Assembly (NCBI RefSeq): GCF_019059575.1
Contig: NW_024881998.1
Coordinates: 1 to 64,000, forward strand
DNA length: 64,000 nucleotides
Origin: Amphibalanus amphitrite
Taxonomy: Eukaryota > Arthropoda > Thecostraca > Balanomorpha > Balanidae
Reading direction: 5' to 3'
The translations under genes were made by a program, and so were the position numbers. Numbering within the stretch: position 1 is the stretch's first letter; the number at the start of each line of letters is the position of its first letter. This document shows, piece after piece, positions 37,201 to 48,500 of this stretch. Under the pieces are notes generated by a model. The model did not search any database, was not told the DNA's origin, and saw only the letters and a program-made list of their open reading frames with translations.

Positions 37201-40200
37201 GCTAGCGCCATCACCAGTGCATTATCGTGTTTGTTATATCCTAGGCGTCAAGTTCTGTTTCAATATGTTCTAAAAAGCAACTAGGCAATTTATCAACAAA
37301 AATAACAACAGAATCATCAAAAATGACCTACAAATGACATCCCATCGCGATTAAAAGCGGAAAATGCCCTTATTTTGAGGCAGTCGTATTTTTTACGCAG
37401 AGCACCTCATAGTTATATGGATCATTTCAATTAAGTAATTGCAGAATATTGCACAATTCCCGCATTCCAGCCTTTCTAATCTTACTGTATAGTCATCAGG
37501 GTGACAAGCTTAACCGAAGGTAAATATTTATACCCGTTTTTAGTGCACCGATTTCAAAGTCACCTTACACCAGTAGTTCGAAAGTATTGTGTTTGGTCTC
37601 ATTTGTCAGAGCTGACACGCCCCAAGATGACATACCAACTCTCAGATCATGCTCCTTTTGTTCCGCTCTGATGCGACTGTTGAGGATGGCTACCTTTGCC
37701 TGCAAAGAAAAGGCCTCGTCATTGTTTTCCAAACGGAAACACACTACGTGCGACATGTAGTACGTGTTGCAACGTCAAGCTGCAGCTATCCGCCAGCTTT
37801 AATTGTCACGTGCGAGTGGCTGGCATTTCGAATCACGGGTAATTTGGCGCGCAAGGAAGCGTTTTCAGTCCTGACATCGGCCGCTCAGCGGAGCTGAGCG
37901 TGGTGCCCCGTCACGGAGCGTCATTATCGCTCTTCCCGTTGCATAATGCGCGCCCTCGTTACCGCTCGCGCTCTCATGACGGCGGCTCGAAGCGTGAGTT
38001 AGTGCGCCGCGCACCCACAATTCAGCCGTGCGCGCGCTGCAGTGCGTCCGCTCTGCTGCCGGCCGGCCGCCGAATTCAGTGCGCCTGTTCCTGTTTGTTT
38101 TCAGCCGTGTGTTCCGATGCAGGCGCTGATTTGTTGCCAGTTTTCACCGGCGCGCTGGCCGCGTCCTGGCAATAATCTGCTCTCGGAGCGCGGCGCGCCC
38201 GACAGCGCCGGTGCCGACACGCTGAAACCTATCCGACCCGTATCTCTTACGCGTTTAGCTTATACATTCATGTAACCTAGATGTGCTTGTTTGTGGCCTC
38301 GTCTGTCCGTATCTTTAGCGCGGAGAGCGGCCGACGAAAGGCGGGCATCCGGGCCGCCGGCCGCGCGAGACGTCGCCTTCATTTTCCGCTTGCCACCTAT
38401 CTGGAATTGTAATCTGAGCCCGGCTGTGTTGATTGTTTGTCTAGTCGATGGCCCGATAAAACATCGATACTCATAAACGTATTCATTAGATACGCCCGTT
38501 AAATGAATCTCCGGTAAAAGTTGTCGTAAAATAAGCGTTATCGTCGGGGATCGGTTCGTTCATCACGTCATCTCCGGGGGGTGGAGGTCATCGGTGCGGC
38601 GTCGCTGATACGCCCGCTCGAGCTGCGCTCCGTCGGAGGATCGGTACCGACGCGAGAGCGCTGTCCATCGGAGGAGACGACCTAAACCAGCTGTAGAGCG
38701 TCTTTGGTCGATCTTCCATCGCAGCTCAGCTCGGCCTCTGTAACTGAAGTCACCCGCTGCAGCCGCCGCCGCCGCCACCCCCGCCTCGTTTATCTGAGCC
38801 ATCAGCAAACACGGCTGCTTTACGAGAAGTATATGTATGTGCTGCTGCCGAGGCGGCGATTCACTCCCTTTGATCGTGCGCTGTTCAGACGTCAAACAGA
38901 GAGGACTTTCGAACCATCGCGTCTCGGCGATCTCGGGTCTCGGATGGGTTCGGTGTGGAGGGTTTTCACCGCGACTGCGTGGCGCTCCAACAGCACGAGT
39001 GTGATGGTCTCTTTGGCTACCTCGTGCTGCAGGTGTCGTGATAGGCTTACAAACGGTTGGTACGGCAAATATCGTGTCTTGGCTGACGAAACATAATTAG
39101 AACACTTTAAACAATCTGTCATGCAAACGATTGTTTAGATAAAATAAATAATAATGCATTCATTCGCAATTATAATATGCAATCTGTATGTATTGAAGAT
39201 GCAATTCAAGTCACCTCATTCATCTTAAAATCTCTGCGGATTGTGAAAAAAAAATAACCCGTGAATAGCAGTCATTGGTCAAAAATAGGAAAGTTTACAA
39301 CAAGACATCATTTACATATTCATTTCCATATACATAGTGTTCTTGCAACCAGTATACAAGTAGCCATTTTGCAAATTCATATTAATTTTACCCACTTTCC
39401 ATCCATGTTGAAAATCATAAGAACTACTAAAAGCACTGGGGACCGAATGGTATCAATAGGGCAGGGGCGAAGGACGTATCTCACCGCAATATGTAGTTGC
39501 ATAATGCACACACGAGCTTATTTGGCGCACGGCGCTAAACTTTTATCGGGACACGTTTTGTCGCGTAAATGTCTTACTTATCACATATATTCTGCTCGCA
39601 TGCAAGTCGTTAACAAGCCGCTGATTGCAGGCGCACCTATTACCCTGCATGGTAATCCGCCGGGGGCTGCATTATTTCGCCGCGGCCCAGGACAATGACA
39701 GCCAGTAGCCGCTATCAGCGGTGGCATTAGTGAGTGCGCTCGTGGATCAGCGCGCTCCGACAATGTGCATCTCAGCCGTGCGGCTGCTGCATTGCACCAC
39801 GGCCGTTACACAGATTACAGGGGTGCCGACCTGCCCCGGGTGAAGCCCTATAGAGGCGGCGAATGTCACCGGCCCGGCCATGAGGCATCACTCGGGTTTT
39901 ACGCGTTGATAGGGGTGCTATCGCCGGGCGGCGCTGGGCGGAGTGGGAGCGTTTGAATTGCACTTTGCGCAGCCGTTCGGCCGCCGAACGACCTCACAAA
40001 ATCCGCACTGACGGCCCGCTGAATTAGGTGATGTGTATGGAAAACGCGGCTGTAAAAGTCGCCTGTTGTTCAGTTTTGACCTCTTGTGCTCTGATTTAGG
40101 AACGTCCCGCACATTGGTATTCAGGTATTCACCAGTTTGTATCACTGAAACTGGCCCGTGGTCGGTGCTTCACATTCATATGTCCGCCACCAATCAACAT

Positions 40201-40357
40201 ATCGTTATATGCGCCGTCTGCTCCCGTCTTGCCGGACTGCTCTTTGGAATACAAACAGTCCTGGATTCGATTTTCGCATGCGAATCGCTTGCTCTATTTT
40301 TATTTCTCTCTTGAATTGTTACAAGTGAATATTTGAATGGGAAGAGGGAAAATTTAG
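34257..40357. other. GC-rich, CpG-rich non-coding region
   Basis: Alternates GC-rich blocks (34850-36080, 36680-37150, 37880-38400, 39600-40000) with AT-richer ones. Long frames occur on both strands at once, as GC bias predicts, and none shows a domain. There are no transposon ends. It may be regulatory DNA near ham, but the sequence does not prove this. Confidence 0.45.
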
Positions 40358-41333
40358 TAGGGTAGCCTGGGGCAAGACGCCCCAGATAATTTATTTTGCT
40401 ACATATCTATTGTCCCACATCATCTGGAAGGTCAAATTTGTGCTCAATGCGTTCTTTGGACATTTTACTTTAAATTCCACCCCTCAAATTCATTTACTTA
40501 TGATCGGACTCCCAGCTAGGAAGTGATTTCTGAAACAACTGCAAATGGGGCATTTTGCCCCAACCCCAGGGCAAAACGCCCCACGGCCTGGGGCAAGAAG
40601 CCCCATACTCTAAATTAAAGATTTAACATGGTAGATGAATAAATCTTATATGAGAGGTTCGTTAGACCTCTGGAGGCACGTCACTGAAGTTAGCACCTTC
40701 TATCATATCAGGTGTTCAGTTATGACGCTATTGTATGAGCAGGTTTTTCACCTGCCTCATAAGGCCAAATAATAAATTATTGCAATGCAAATGTTAACCA
40801 AATACTTTCTTTGCCACGCAGTTGCCGAGAAAAATGCATATAAATGCATAAGAACTTACCGTTCGCCAGCTACCGAACATTAGGAAGTGGGTAGTCCGAA
40901 CAACACGTGAGGTAAAACGCCCCATGGGGCGTTTTGCCCCGCGACCTTCTGGGGCGTTTTACCCCATTACGTAGTTTGGTCAGAGAACAACGCCTTGCGC
41001 TCCAGCAAGACATAATTTAATACGAACCAACCCGGCATTACAAGCGTTAGACAATAATTGTTCAAAATACATAAAAGTCGTTAACCTGATGTGGACCACA
41101 AAAGAACGCCATGATGCATAATCAGACAACAAAACATAAAAATCACTCTAAAAACACATTTTTGGCTACATATTCCTAAAGAGTTATCACAATTTCTTTC
41201 CAGTCTGCTCAGATAATGATCATATAGTGCACGTTTTATTGAAGAGAGGATGTTTCCTCAGAACCTTGCCAGTTCCGAGAAACATCGGTGAGGCGTTTTA
41301 CCTCGGCGGGGCGACTTGCCCCGGTCTACCCTA
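40358..41333. mobile_element. TA-flanked element with GGGGCAAAACGCCCC repeats
   Basis: Body 40360-41331 (972 bp). The imperfect terminal inverted repeats (GGGTAGCCTGGGGCAAGACG on the left, three mismatches on the right) are flanked by TA at 40358-40359 and 41332-41333. Palindromic words of the GGGGCAAAACGCCCC type occur several times inside (about 40550-40605, 40912-40965). There is no transposase. It is likely related in architecture to 32145-33086. Confidence 0.8.
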
Positions 41334-43352
41334 TCGCTTGTGCTACTCAGCTCCTATGTGTTGATGAGTGAAATTCTCGACAGTATAGAGCTCGGTGCGT
41401 GCATCGTTTGCAGCTTTAAATAGACGTTATAATGACTTATGTTGTAGATATTCAAGGCAGATATGAAAACAAAGTAAGCGTTTGTCTGTTCAGCTAAGGT
41501 TAATGTTTTTACATAAATGGGTATTTGACTTTGAATAATGACTCTGAGCAGATGGCGATGAGCTTCAGTCCAGTAATACTTCCCTTACACACTATTTTGC
41601 AGAGAGCTTGCTAATATAGATTTATGTTAAATTTTGCTACATTTATTTATGTACTAAGTTTCATACAGCAAATAAATGACATTTTGAACTCAGCACTCTT
41701 TTTCTTTATGATACATGACTCTTATTTGATTTTCTCCTTGTACCTAATTAATACTGATTCATGTTGTACCTGATGACTGTACGTCGTGCAATGTGCAGGC
41801 ATGTTATGTCTTTCCATACTGTTTGATAATTCCATACTGATGTGCGCTCGTGTGTGCCAGTGATTCATATCCTCGCAGGCTGTGGCTTTCTCTGGAATGA
41901 TCGCATCTATGATCTGGTATTTTGTCATAAATCTATGGTCCATATGCTGTCCATTCTGAAGAAAAAACACGCGCTTTTGTATATTTTGTATTTATACCCA
42001 TCACAATTAAACATAATCATACGCATTTCCTTTGGATTTAGGTTTGCAGCTTGACTAGAGCCTACTTGAATGTCAACTACCCAATCTATATCGTCTCTAG
42101 AGTGGAGTGGAAAAGGTGCAGAGTACACGACCGAGCGGCGAACGAACTAAGGACATGTGTGACCACTCCCATCAGATGAGTACCTAGGTGAACCGCAAGA
42201 CATCCGACGAAAAGAGCAAACAGCGCAGGTCAGCAAACAGCTCAGAGGATCGGCGCCGGAGACAAGGGGAGCCGAGAGACACTTGGATCAGCAACACGGG
42301 GCTGCAAGTACGCTGAAAGCTCCGATTTGCAAGGCACATACGCTTGAGCCTTAAAATAAACAATCTCTATGATTTTAACACAACACATGGTGTGCGCATG
42401 GGGTCGACCTCGGGGCACATTTCTTCAACACGCACACGCGACGCAAAGCAACGATCACACCTTGTCATGGTGAAACTAAACGAATCTTCGGAACGACTCA
42501 TGTTCCTCTGCGCACCGGCTCGTCTAGCTTAGCTACTGCGGCGTGGTTCCGGAAACTATTTAAATACGAAATAAATACCCAAGGCTCTGCTGAGCGCGGC
42601 TAGCGATCTGATTCAGCACTTGACAGTACGACATCCATCTGGTATAATCCGGTATTTTCTTGTGTCGAAAGCAGAGCAAGCACAGTGAGACCACCTTATC
42701 AACCTCGACCCTCGGTAAACTCGCTCGCACCACCATACATAAACATACACAAACCGCACGGCGGTGCGTCCTTACCCTCATACCCCCATCCCTAGGACAC
42801 CCTACCGTCCTTCCCCGCGCGCCTATCACGCCTCTTCTCCGTCACAGCGTCGGCAGCGGCGCGCTCTGCATTCCTACAGGTACGCAGATAGCAGGGCAGC
42901 CGGATCGCAGCGGCCCGTCGCCGCCGGAGAGACGCTACTTTGTACTGGAGCGGTAGCCTCGTGTCATGGCAGCCAGCGCGGTGTCGCTGGAAGACTGAAC
43001 ACCACACAGTTTGTGCGTCAGGTACTCGATTGTCCTGGGCCCCAGCCCGGCGCGCAGTGTTTGCTCGTCTTGTTAAAGCTTGGTGTGTCTTCGCGGAAAG
43101 CGCTGGCGAGGAGTTGGCGACGGATCCCGCACTACGGGACCTTGCGTGACGTCACCGGACCCGGAGATATCTCCGAGCTGAGCTGTCCGAACTCCGGGGT
43201 CTGACCACGGTGACACGATGACTGCGAGGCAGGTCACGCCACCTCAGGTCGCCGAGAGTCACCTCGGGTCACCCGGGTTTCATTCACCCAGGTCACCTCG
43301 CCTTAGATCACTTCAACCTGCCGGAGAACCCCGGCTGAGATAAGGCAGCCGC
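41334..43352 (-). other. Probable ham 3' UTR and downstream flank
   Basis: AT-rich sequence directly downstream of the ham stop codon. The nearest good AATAAA on the minus strand that I noticed is at 41647-41642, giving a possible 3' UTR of about 1.7 kb. GGTCACCTCG-like repeats lie at 43225-43310. Transcript extent is an inference. Confidence 0.4.
41642..41647 (-). terminator. Candidate polyadenylation signal for ham
   Basis: AATAAA on the minus strand (TTTATT on plus), about 1.7 kb after the stop codon. It is chosen only by position and motif. Confidence 0.3.
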
Positions 43353-44417
43353 TCAGTTATCCTCGGCTTCCAATGCCGGCTTCGTGTCCATATGCTCCGG
43401 AGAGGAGGCGGCCTCTGCTTCGTCCACCTCTTCGACGTCGATCTCGGCGGCCGAGTCCTCGGAGGCGGGAGAGCCGGAGGCGGAGACCGACCTCTGTGAG
43501 ACCGCGGGTCGGAACCCGCCGTCCAGGATGGTCGGCCCGTCCGACTCGTGTTTCCGCAGATGCCGGTCCAGGTTGGTCTGCTGGCCGAAACAGCGGTCAC
43601 ACAGCGGACACCGGAACGGCTTCTCCTTGTTGTGGATGTTGCGGATATGCCGCTGCAGGTTGGACGAGATGCTGAACGAGCGCTCGCAGTATTTGCACTT
43701 GTACGGCTGCTCGCCGGTGTGCGTGCGCAGGTGGCGCGTCAGGTTGGCCGAGCGGGGGAAGTTCTTGCCGCAGAACTTGCACGAGTACCTGTCCTTGTTC
43801 TTGATGACTCCTGGCAGGGGCACGCCTGGAGTGCGTCTGAGATGGATATGATCCAGCTGAGAACGGATCATCTCAAATGTCCCCGGCAGAATGAACGGAT
43901 AACTAGGCGCGGTGGCCAACAGAGGGGAGGCATACAGCTTGCTCTTGCCGTAGATGTCCATGAGAGCAGGACTGTAAAGCTGTCCCGCCAGCTCAGCCTC
44001 ACTGCCAGTATACAGTCTGGATCCATACTGCAGCTTTGTGACTGCTCCGGCCACATCTGCCGGGTCCAGGGCGGCCACCGCGCCCGGCGACACGGGCACC
44101 AGGTTCCGGTTCTCATCCTCCGTGTGCAGCCTCGCCGCCTTCACGGAGAGGTCGAGTGGCACCTCCTGGTCGCCGGAGGCGGCGGCGCGCTCCGGCGGCG
44201 ACAGCGTCGTCTCGCTGCCCGTGCCGCTGAGGTCGTAGGGCGTCAGCGCGCCGGCGGCCAGCAGGTCGGTGCGCAGCGAGAGCTCCAGCTTGCGCGGACT
44301 GTGCGCCTTCTCGCGCATCTCGAGACTGGCGGTGCGGTGGACGGACGGCGGGCTGACGAGCGAGTGGGCAGGCCGGACGAACATCGAGCGCCGGGCGAGA
44401 CGGGTGTCACTCAGGTC
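43353..44417 (-). CDS. ham: hamlet / MECOM-PRDM16 orthologue, terminal coding exon (partial gene)
   Basis: Encodes about 354 residues of the C-terminal half of a PR-domain zinc-finger transcription factor, which acts in the nucleus as a DNA-binding regulator. Counting from the in-frame ATG at 44477, a PLDLSVK motif (residues 107-113, a CtBP co-repressor site) precedes three C2H2 fingers: C233/C236/H249/H253, C261/C264/H277/H282 and C290/C293/H306/H310. Key words [29 protein letters not shown] and [11 protein letters not shown] are the signature of the second finger domain of PRDM3/PRDM16 and Drosophila Hamlet. An acidic tail ([12 protein letters not shown]) and a TGA stop at 43355-43353 follow. 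I start the exon at 44417 because a strong splice acceptor lies immediately before it, in phase 0. The PR domain and N-terminal seven-finger array are not visible in this window. Confidence 0.92.
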   Translation of the reverse strand, partial: DLSDTRLARRSMFVRPAHSLVSPPSVHRTASLEMREKAHSPRKLELSLRTDLLAAGALTPYDLSGTGSETTLSPPERAAASGDQEVPLDLSVKAARLHTEDENRNLVPVSPGAVAALDPADVAGAVTKLQYGSRLYTGSEAELAGQLYSPALMDIYGKSKLYASPLLATAPSYPFILPGTFEMIRSQLDHIHLRRTPGVPLPGVIKNKDRYSCKFCGKNFPRSANLTRHLRTHTGEQPYKCKYCERSFSISSNLQRHIRNIHNKEKPFRCPLCDRCFGQQTNLDRHLRKHESDGPTILDGGFRPAVSQRSVSASGSPASEDSAAEIDVEEVDEAEAASSPEHMDTKPALEAEDN

Positions 44418-44440
44418 CTGAAACAGACGGAGAAGACTGT
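44418..44440 (-). promoter_or_regulatory. 3' splice site of the ham terminal exon
   Basis: On the minus strand a pyrimidine-rich tract (TCTTCTCCGTCTGTTTCAG) ends in AG at 44419-44418, followed by GACCTGAG. The frame is open across the junction, but the codons upstream of it do not resemble the protein family. Confidence 0.8.
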
Positions 44441-44754
44441 CAGGTTTGATGTGCGATGGACCCAGCGAGGTTTCCAAACGTGAATTTGGTGTGAGACGGA
44501 CCCAGTGAGATTCCAGACATGACGTGAATTAAAACGATACCACACAGCGAAAACATCTACAGTCATCACCACCAAATAGCGACACTCATTTCTCCCTTCA
44601 TTGGGTCTCAGATGCTACGAAGCGATCGAATCAGTTTTAATCTTGCGTCACATCAAGCCAGTCGGCTCAGTTAAGCTCCATTGTGCCCTTAACACCGCTC
44701 CCGCTGCGGCCGCTGCCGTCTTATCAGTGTGATAAAGAGCTGACCCCTGACCCC

Positions 44755-44835
44755 TCGGCGACCACCCGGCCATGTGGTGACACGAGGTGACACGGGGGTG
44801 ACACTGGGGTGATACTGTGGTGACACTACGGTGAC
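44755..44835. repeat. GGTGACAC-like short tandem repeat
   Basis: Variants of GGTGACAC(T/G) recur about every 10-14 bases. It is a local minisatellite close to the ham splice site. Confidence 0.65.
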
Positions 44836-45552
44836 CGCGCCGCCGCCGCCGCGCGCGCCAGGAGTGTCGTGATGAGGTATTCATGAGCGCTCTCTACTGC
44901 GCCGGTCCACCCCGCCGTAAACCAGTCAAGGGCTGCGTGCTGGGACGGTGGAGGGTATTGTGACTCCCTCCCACGCCAGGCGGCGACAAACATCTGGGAG
45001 TGGCCCCGGTGGGCGCCGCGTGTGGTCACCGGAGCGGTCGGAGACGGGGAGTGGTGGAAAGGGGTGTGGCGAGAGGATATTTGGAGTCAGTGGGAGGATG
45101 CATGGAAGCTTGGCCGCGGATACACGAGAAACCTTGTTCACAATGAATGTAGCTTTAAATGGTATCTTCGGTACTGGCTCGTCAACATAAAAATAGTCAA
45201 TAAATCACAGCCCATCTGTTGCTCACACTAATGCACCGGTCACCCGTCCACCACATCACTGACCCTCGGTTCCACTCGTCTCAGCCGACCTCCTCCCCCG
45301 AGTTCCTCCGCTGCACACTCCGTGCCGCACCACAGCCCATGTCCGCACCGCACTGCCACTGCTCCAGATATGCTCATCTGCCTCTGCACGCCGTGCACGG
45401 GCGGATGGCGCCCGCAAAACGTGCGCCTTGGAGCGGCCCACGGGCCATCAGCCGGCGCGGCGTGCGCCCGCCGATCGGCAATCGCCGGCGTGCGGCGACG
45501 GCCGGGAGGCGGAGTATCGCCCCGGATCGCCCACGTCGCCGGACTGGCCGCG

Positions 45553-45594
45553 GGTTGGGTCGGGTCGGGTCGGGTCGGGTCAGGTCGGGTCGGG
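45553..45594. repeat. (GGGTC)n short tandem repeat
   Basis: Eight or so GGGTC pentamers with one AGGTC interruption. Confidence 0.9.
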
Positions 45595-48500
45595 CGGCGG
45601 TGGCTCTGTGCTGGTGGTGAGACTTGGGCAGACTCCAGCGGGACTGTGCCTCGATGTCGTGTGAGGTCCCCTGTCGGCGTCTATCCCCGGACGATCTGAT
45701 AAGACGGTAGGTTATGTCACTGCCGTGCATTAGCCCCCATGGAGACCGTCCGACAGTCTCATTCGCCGGGATTAAAACATCAGCTGACATTCGGAAAGGC
45801 CGGGCTGACATTGGCCGAGCCCCCGCGATGCAAGTCTGACAAATCGGCCTCGCGCCGTCTCAGCAGAACGGACGGTGACAGCGGCCGGTCTGCCGGACGA
45901 AGCCCGGCCCGGCGGCGGGCCACGAAATATCTCCGGCCGGTAATGGCACGGCGGCCGGGGGCGGGTACGTCACGGCGGCGCTGCAGCTCACACGGCCCGT
46001 TACCAGCCCTGATCGCAGCGATAGCCGGCGGCCGCCGACCGGCCGGCCGGCCCCGAGGGGCTTCATGATCGACGGACATATGTGAGGCCGCAGAGAAGGT
46101 ATCGGCACTCGCACGGAGACGAGATGAACTCGTCAGCACCTGGGTCGGCAGGCCAGATTTGCTTGGCACTCCTCCCTGGTTCGGAAACTACGCCCCAACC
46201 ACTGTTGCTATTTTCACGTGACGCATTTTAAATTGTTCCCCGCGATAGCTCATGAGCTCACTCAGCCGACTCATTTCTCATCTGGAGCCCACCTTCAGTC
46301 GCCATCTGCCCGCCCTTTGCAGCCTTCGGCGGTGCGGCTGGCCGCATTCCGTCCGTCTCCCTGCTGTACCGACCCTGCACCAGCCCTCCTCATCTGCGCG
46401 GTCGTGAAGAGCGCTCTCGGTGTCGAAACTCGTCTCGTTTCGCTCCATTCATGGCCGGGTGCAATCTGCAGCATCTTATCGCTGCTCGCCGGCTCGTTAC
46501 CCCACCCATGGGCCATTTCTCGTAAAGCACGGCTCGTCCGGGGGCCGTCCCGGGACCACCAGAGAGCGCCGAGCGCCGGCGGCAGCGGCCGAGCGGGAGG
46601 GCCCCAGTCGGGTCAGAGGCGGGTCAACACCGCTCCGACGGGGCCTCCACAGACCTGGCACCTTATCGCCTGTCTGAGATAGCCGACTCCAGCGCCGCCG
46701 CCCGGCGGCTCTCCTGGATCAGATCGGAGGCTCCGGCCGGTCTCGATCGGCGAGCGGAGCGGGCGCATCAGAGCAGCCCGATCGGCGCCGCCCGCGGGCG
46801 TCATAGACGCTGAAATACGCGCCGGTAAATCACCCGTAATGAAGATGTTTCTCGGCGGTGAGCAGCGGCCGGAGTGGGTCGAAGACGATGCTCTGTCCGT
46901 GGCGTGCCTGGCGCGCAGCTCATATCTGCAACACCTGACGATCGACACGCAATCGACACGCAGAGGGTAGTTCGCACTTCATCAACTCGTTAAGGAGATG
47001 ATTCACTGTGGGTAGACTGGCGGGCTGCTGGAAAACCTACCTGATTCATTGAACCACTGGATGTGACTACAGACCGACTGTGTAAACCTCAGGTAGTGCA
47101 GCTCAGTAATTTGTTTCTCTGCTACAGAGATAGTCACTTATGCTCCACTATTCCACCCACCGAGGTCACTGGAGTCGCCAGCACTCGGCCGGTGGCCGTG
47201 ACATCCCGGCAGCATCTCTGAATCTCCGCTGGTCGGTACCTTACCAGGCCACCCGCCCCCTGACACACCCCCGCGCGCGCCGCCACCGCCGCGCCCGCGC
47301 CACCGCCGCCGACACCGCGCCGATTATCGCCGCAGATACGGCGGCCTTTCGCAACGGACCGCCGCTATGCATCATACATGGCTGCGTGCTCGTGCTCCGA
47401 CAAAGACGGCCTGTGCGATGAAGAACGGAGCAGCACCGGCGCCGCCACTCCCCCTGTCCCCCCGGGGGCGTGGCTTTATGACTCATGACCTAAAGAGAGG
47501 GAGAGAGATAGCAAAACAAACACCCCAGAAAGGGCATCTCGCTGGTGGTCGGGTCAGGTCCGCCCGGTGGCCTGTAGAAACTCGGACATGTGTAGCTGTC
47601 TCCAGCCGGCCGTCGCGCTCCGGTTGTAGATCGGCCCACGCTCTGTGGCCGGAGGGTGGAGCGGTCTGCCGTACAGGGTCTCCCGCTGTCTCCGCCTGTC
47701 CGCTGGGGTGGAGGCGCTCCCCGACACGGGCGCCGCTCCGCTTCTCTCGGCTGGCCGCTCCATGAGCCGCTAGCCGTCCGGAGCGCGGCGAGGCGAGCCG
47801 CGCCGATGACTGGCAGCGCGCAGGGCCCGCTTCAAACGAGCCGCCTCAGAAGTAATCGATGCCGCGGTCATTACCCAGTCATAGCGGCGCGGCGGCGCGG
47901 CGCTGCTATTCGGGGCAGCGGGCGCGCCGCCGCGGTGCGTCCGATTCATTACCGAGTGCCGACAGAGAACGAGTAATGACGGCCGCGGTTCGGCTGCCGT
48001 GCGCCGGTCGGCGCGCCCTCGCCCTCTCGGCGCACCCCGTCTGCAGCGGCGAGACGGCCACCCCTGAGCCCTACCGCCGCCCCCGCCCTACCGGTGAGGT
48101 GCCGCACCCCGCGCCGCCGCCGACGAGCGCCGCCCGTGGTCGGGTGTATTTAGTGCAGGCCCGGCAACTCGACCTCGCACTGGGAACGTCTAGAACTGAT
48201 GGCAGACAGCCGCAGACGGACGCTGAGTCACTAAAGACTCGAATCGGCCCTGGAAACTCGACCAGAACACAGCGCCGGCCATGGGCCGTCAGCGCCGGAA
48301 ACAATGGTGCGCCGCACACGTGTCCTTGTGAGACGCCGCTCGATTTGTCAGTAGTACGGGAGATCGGCCCTTAGCGGGGCACTAATGAAGCGGGCCCGGC
48401 TACCGCGACACTATAAGAATGTCGGCGGTAATGACGAGAGAGCGATGGACTGTTTGACGAAACCGGAGCGGCGCCGCGGGCGGAGCGACTCCTCTCCCGG

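Noticed and set aside
44418..44477. In-frame ATG and 20 codons upstream of the ham exon
   Set aside because: A strong splice acceptor separates them from the family-like sequence, so they are most likely intronic.
43548..44483. 311-codon plus-strand frame opposite ham
   Set aside because: It lies antisense to the zinc-finger exon. GC-rich third positions keep it open, and it has no domain.
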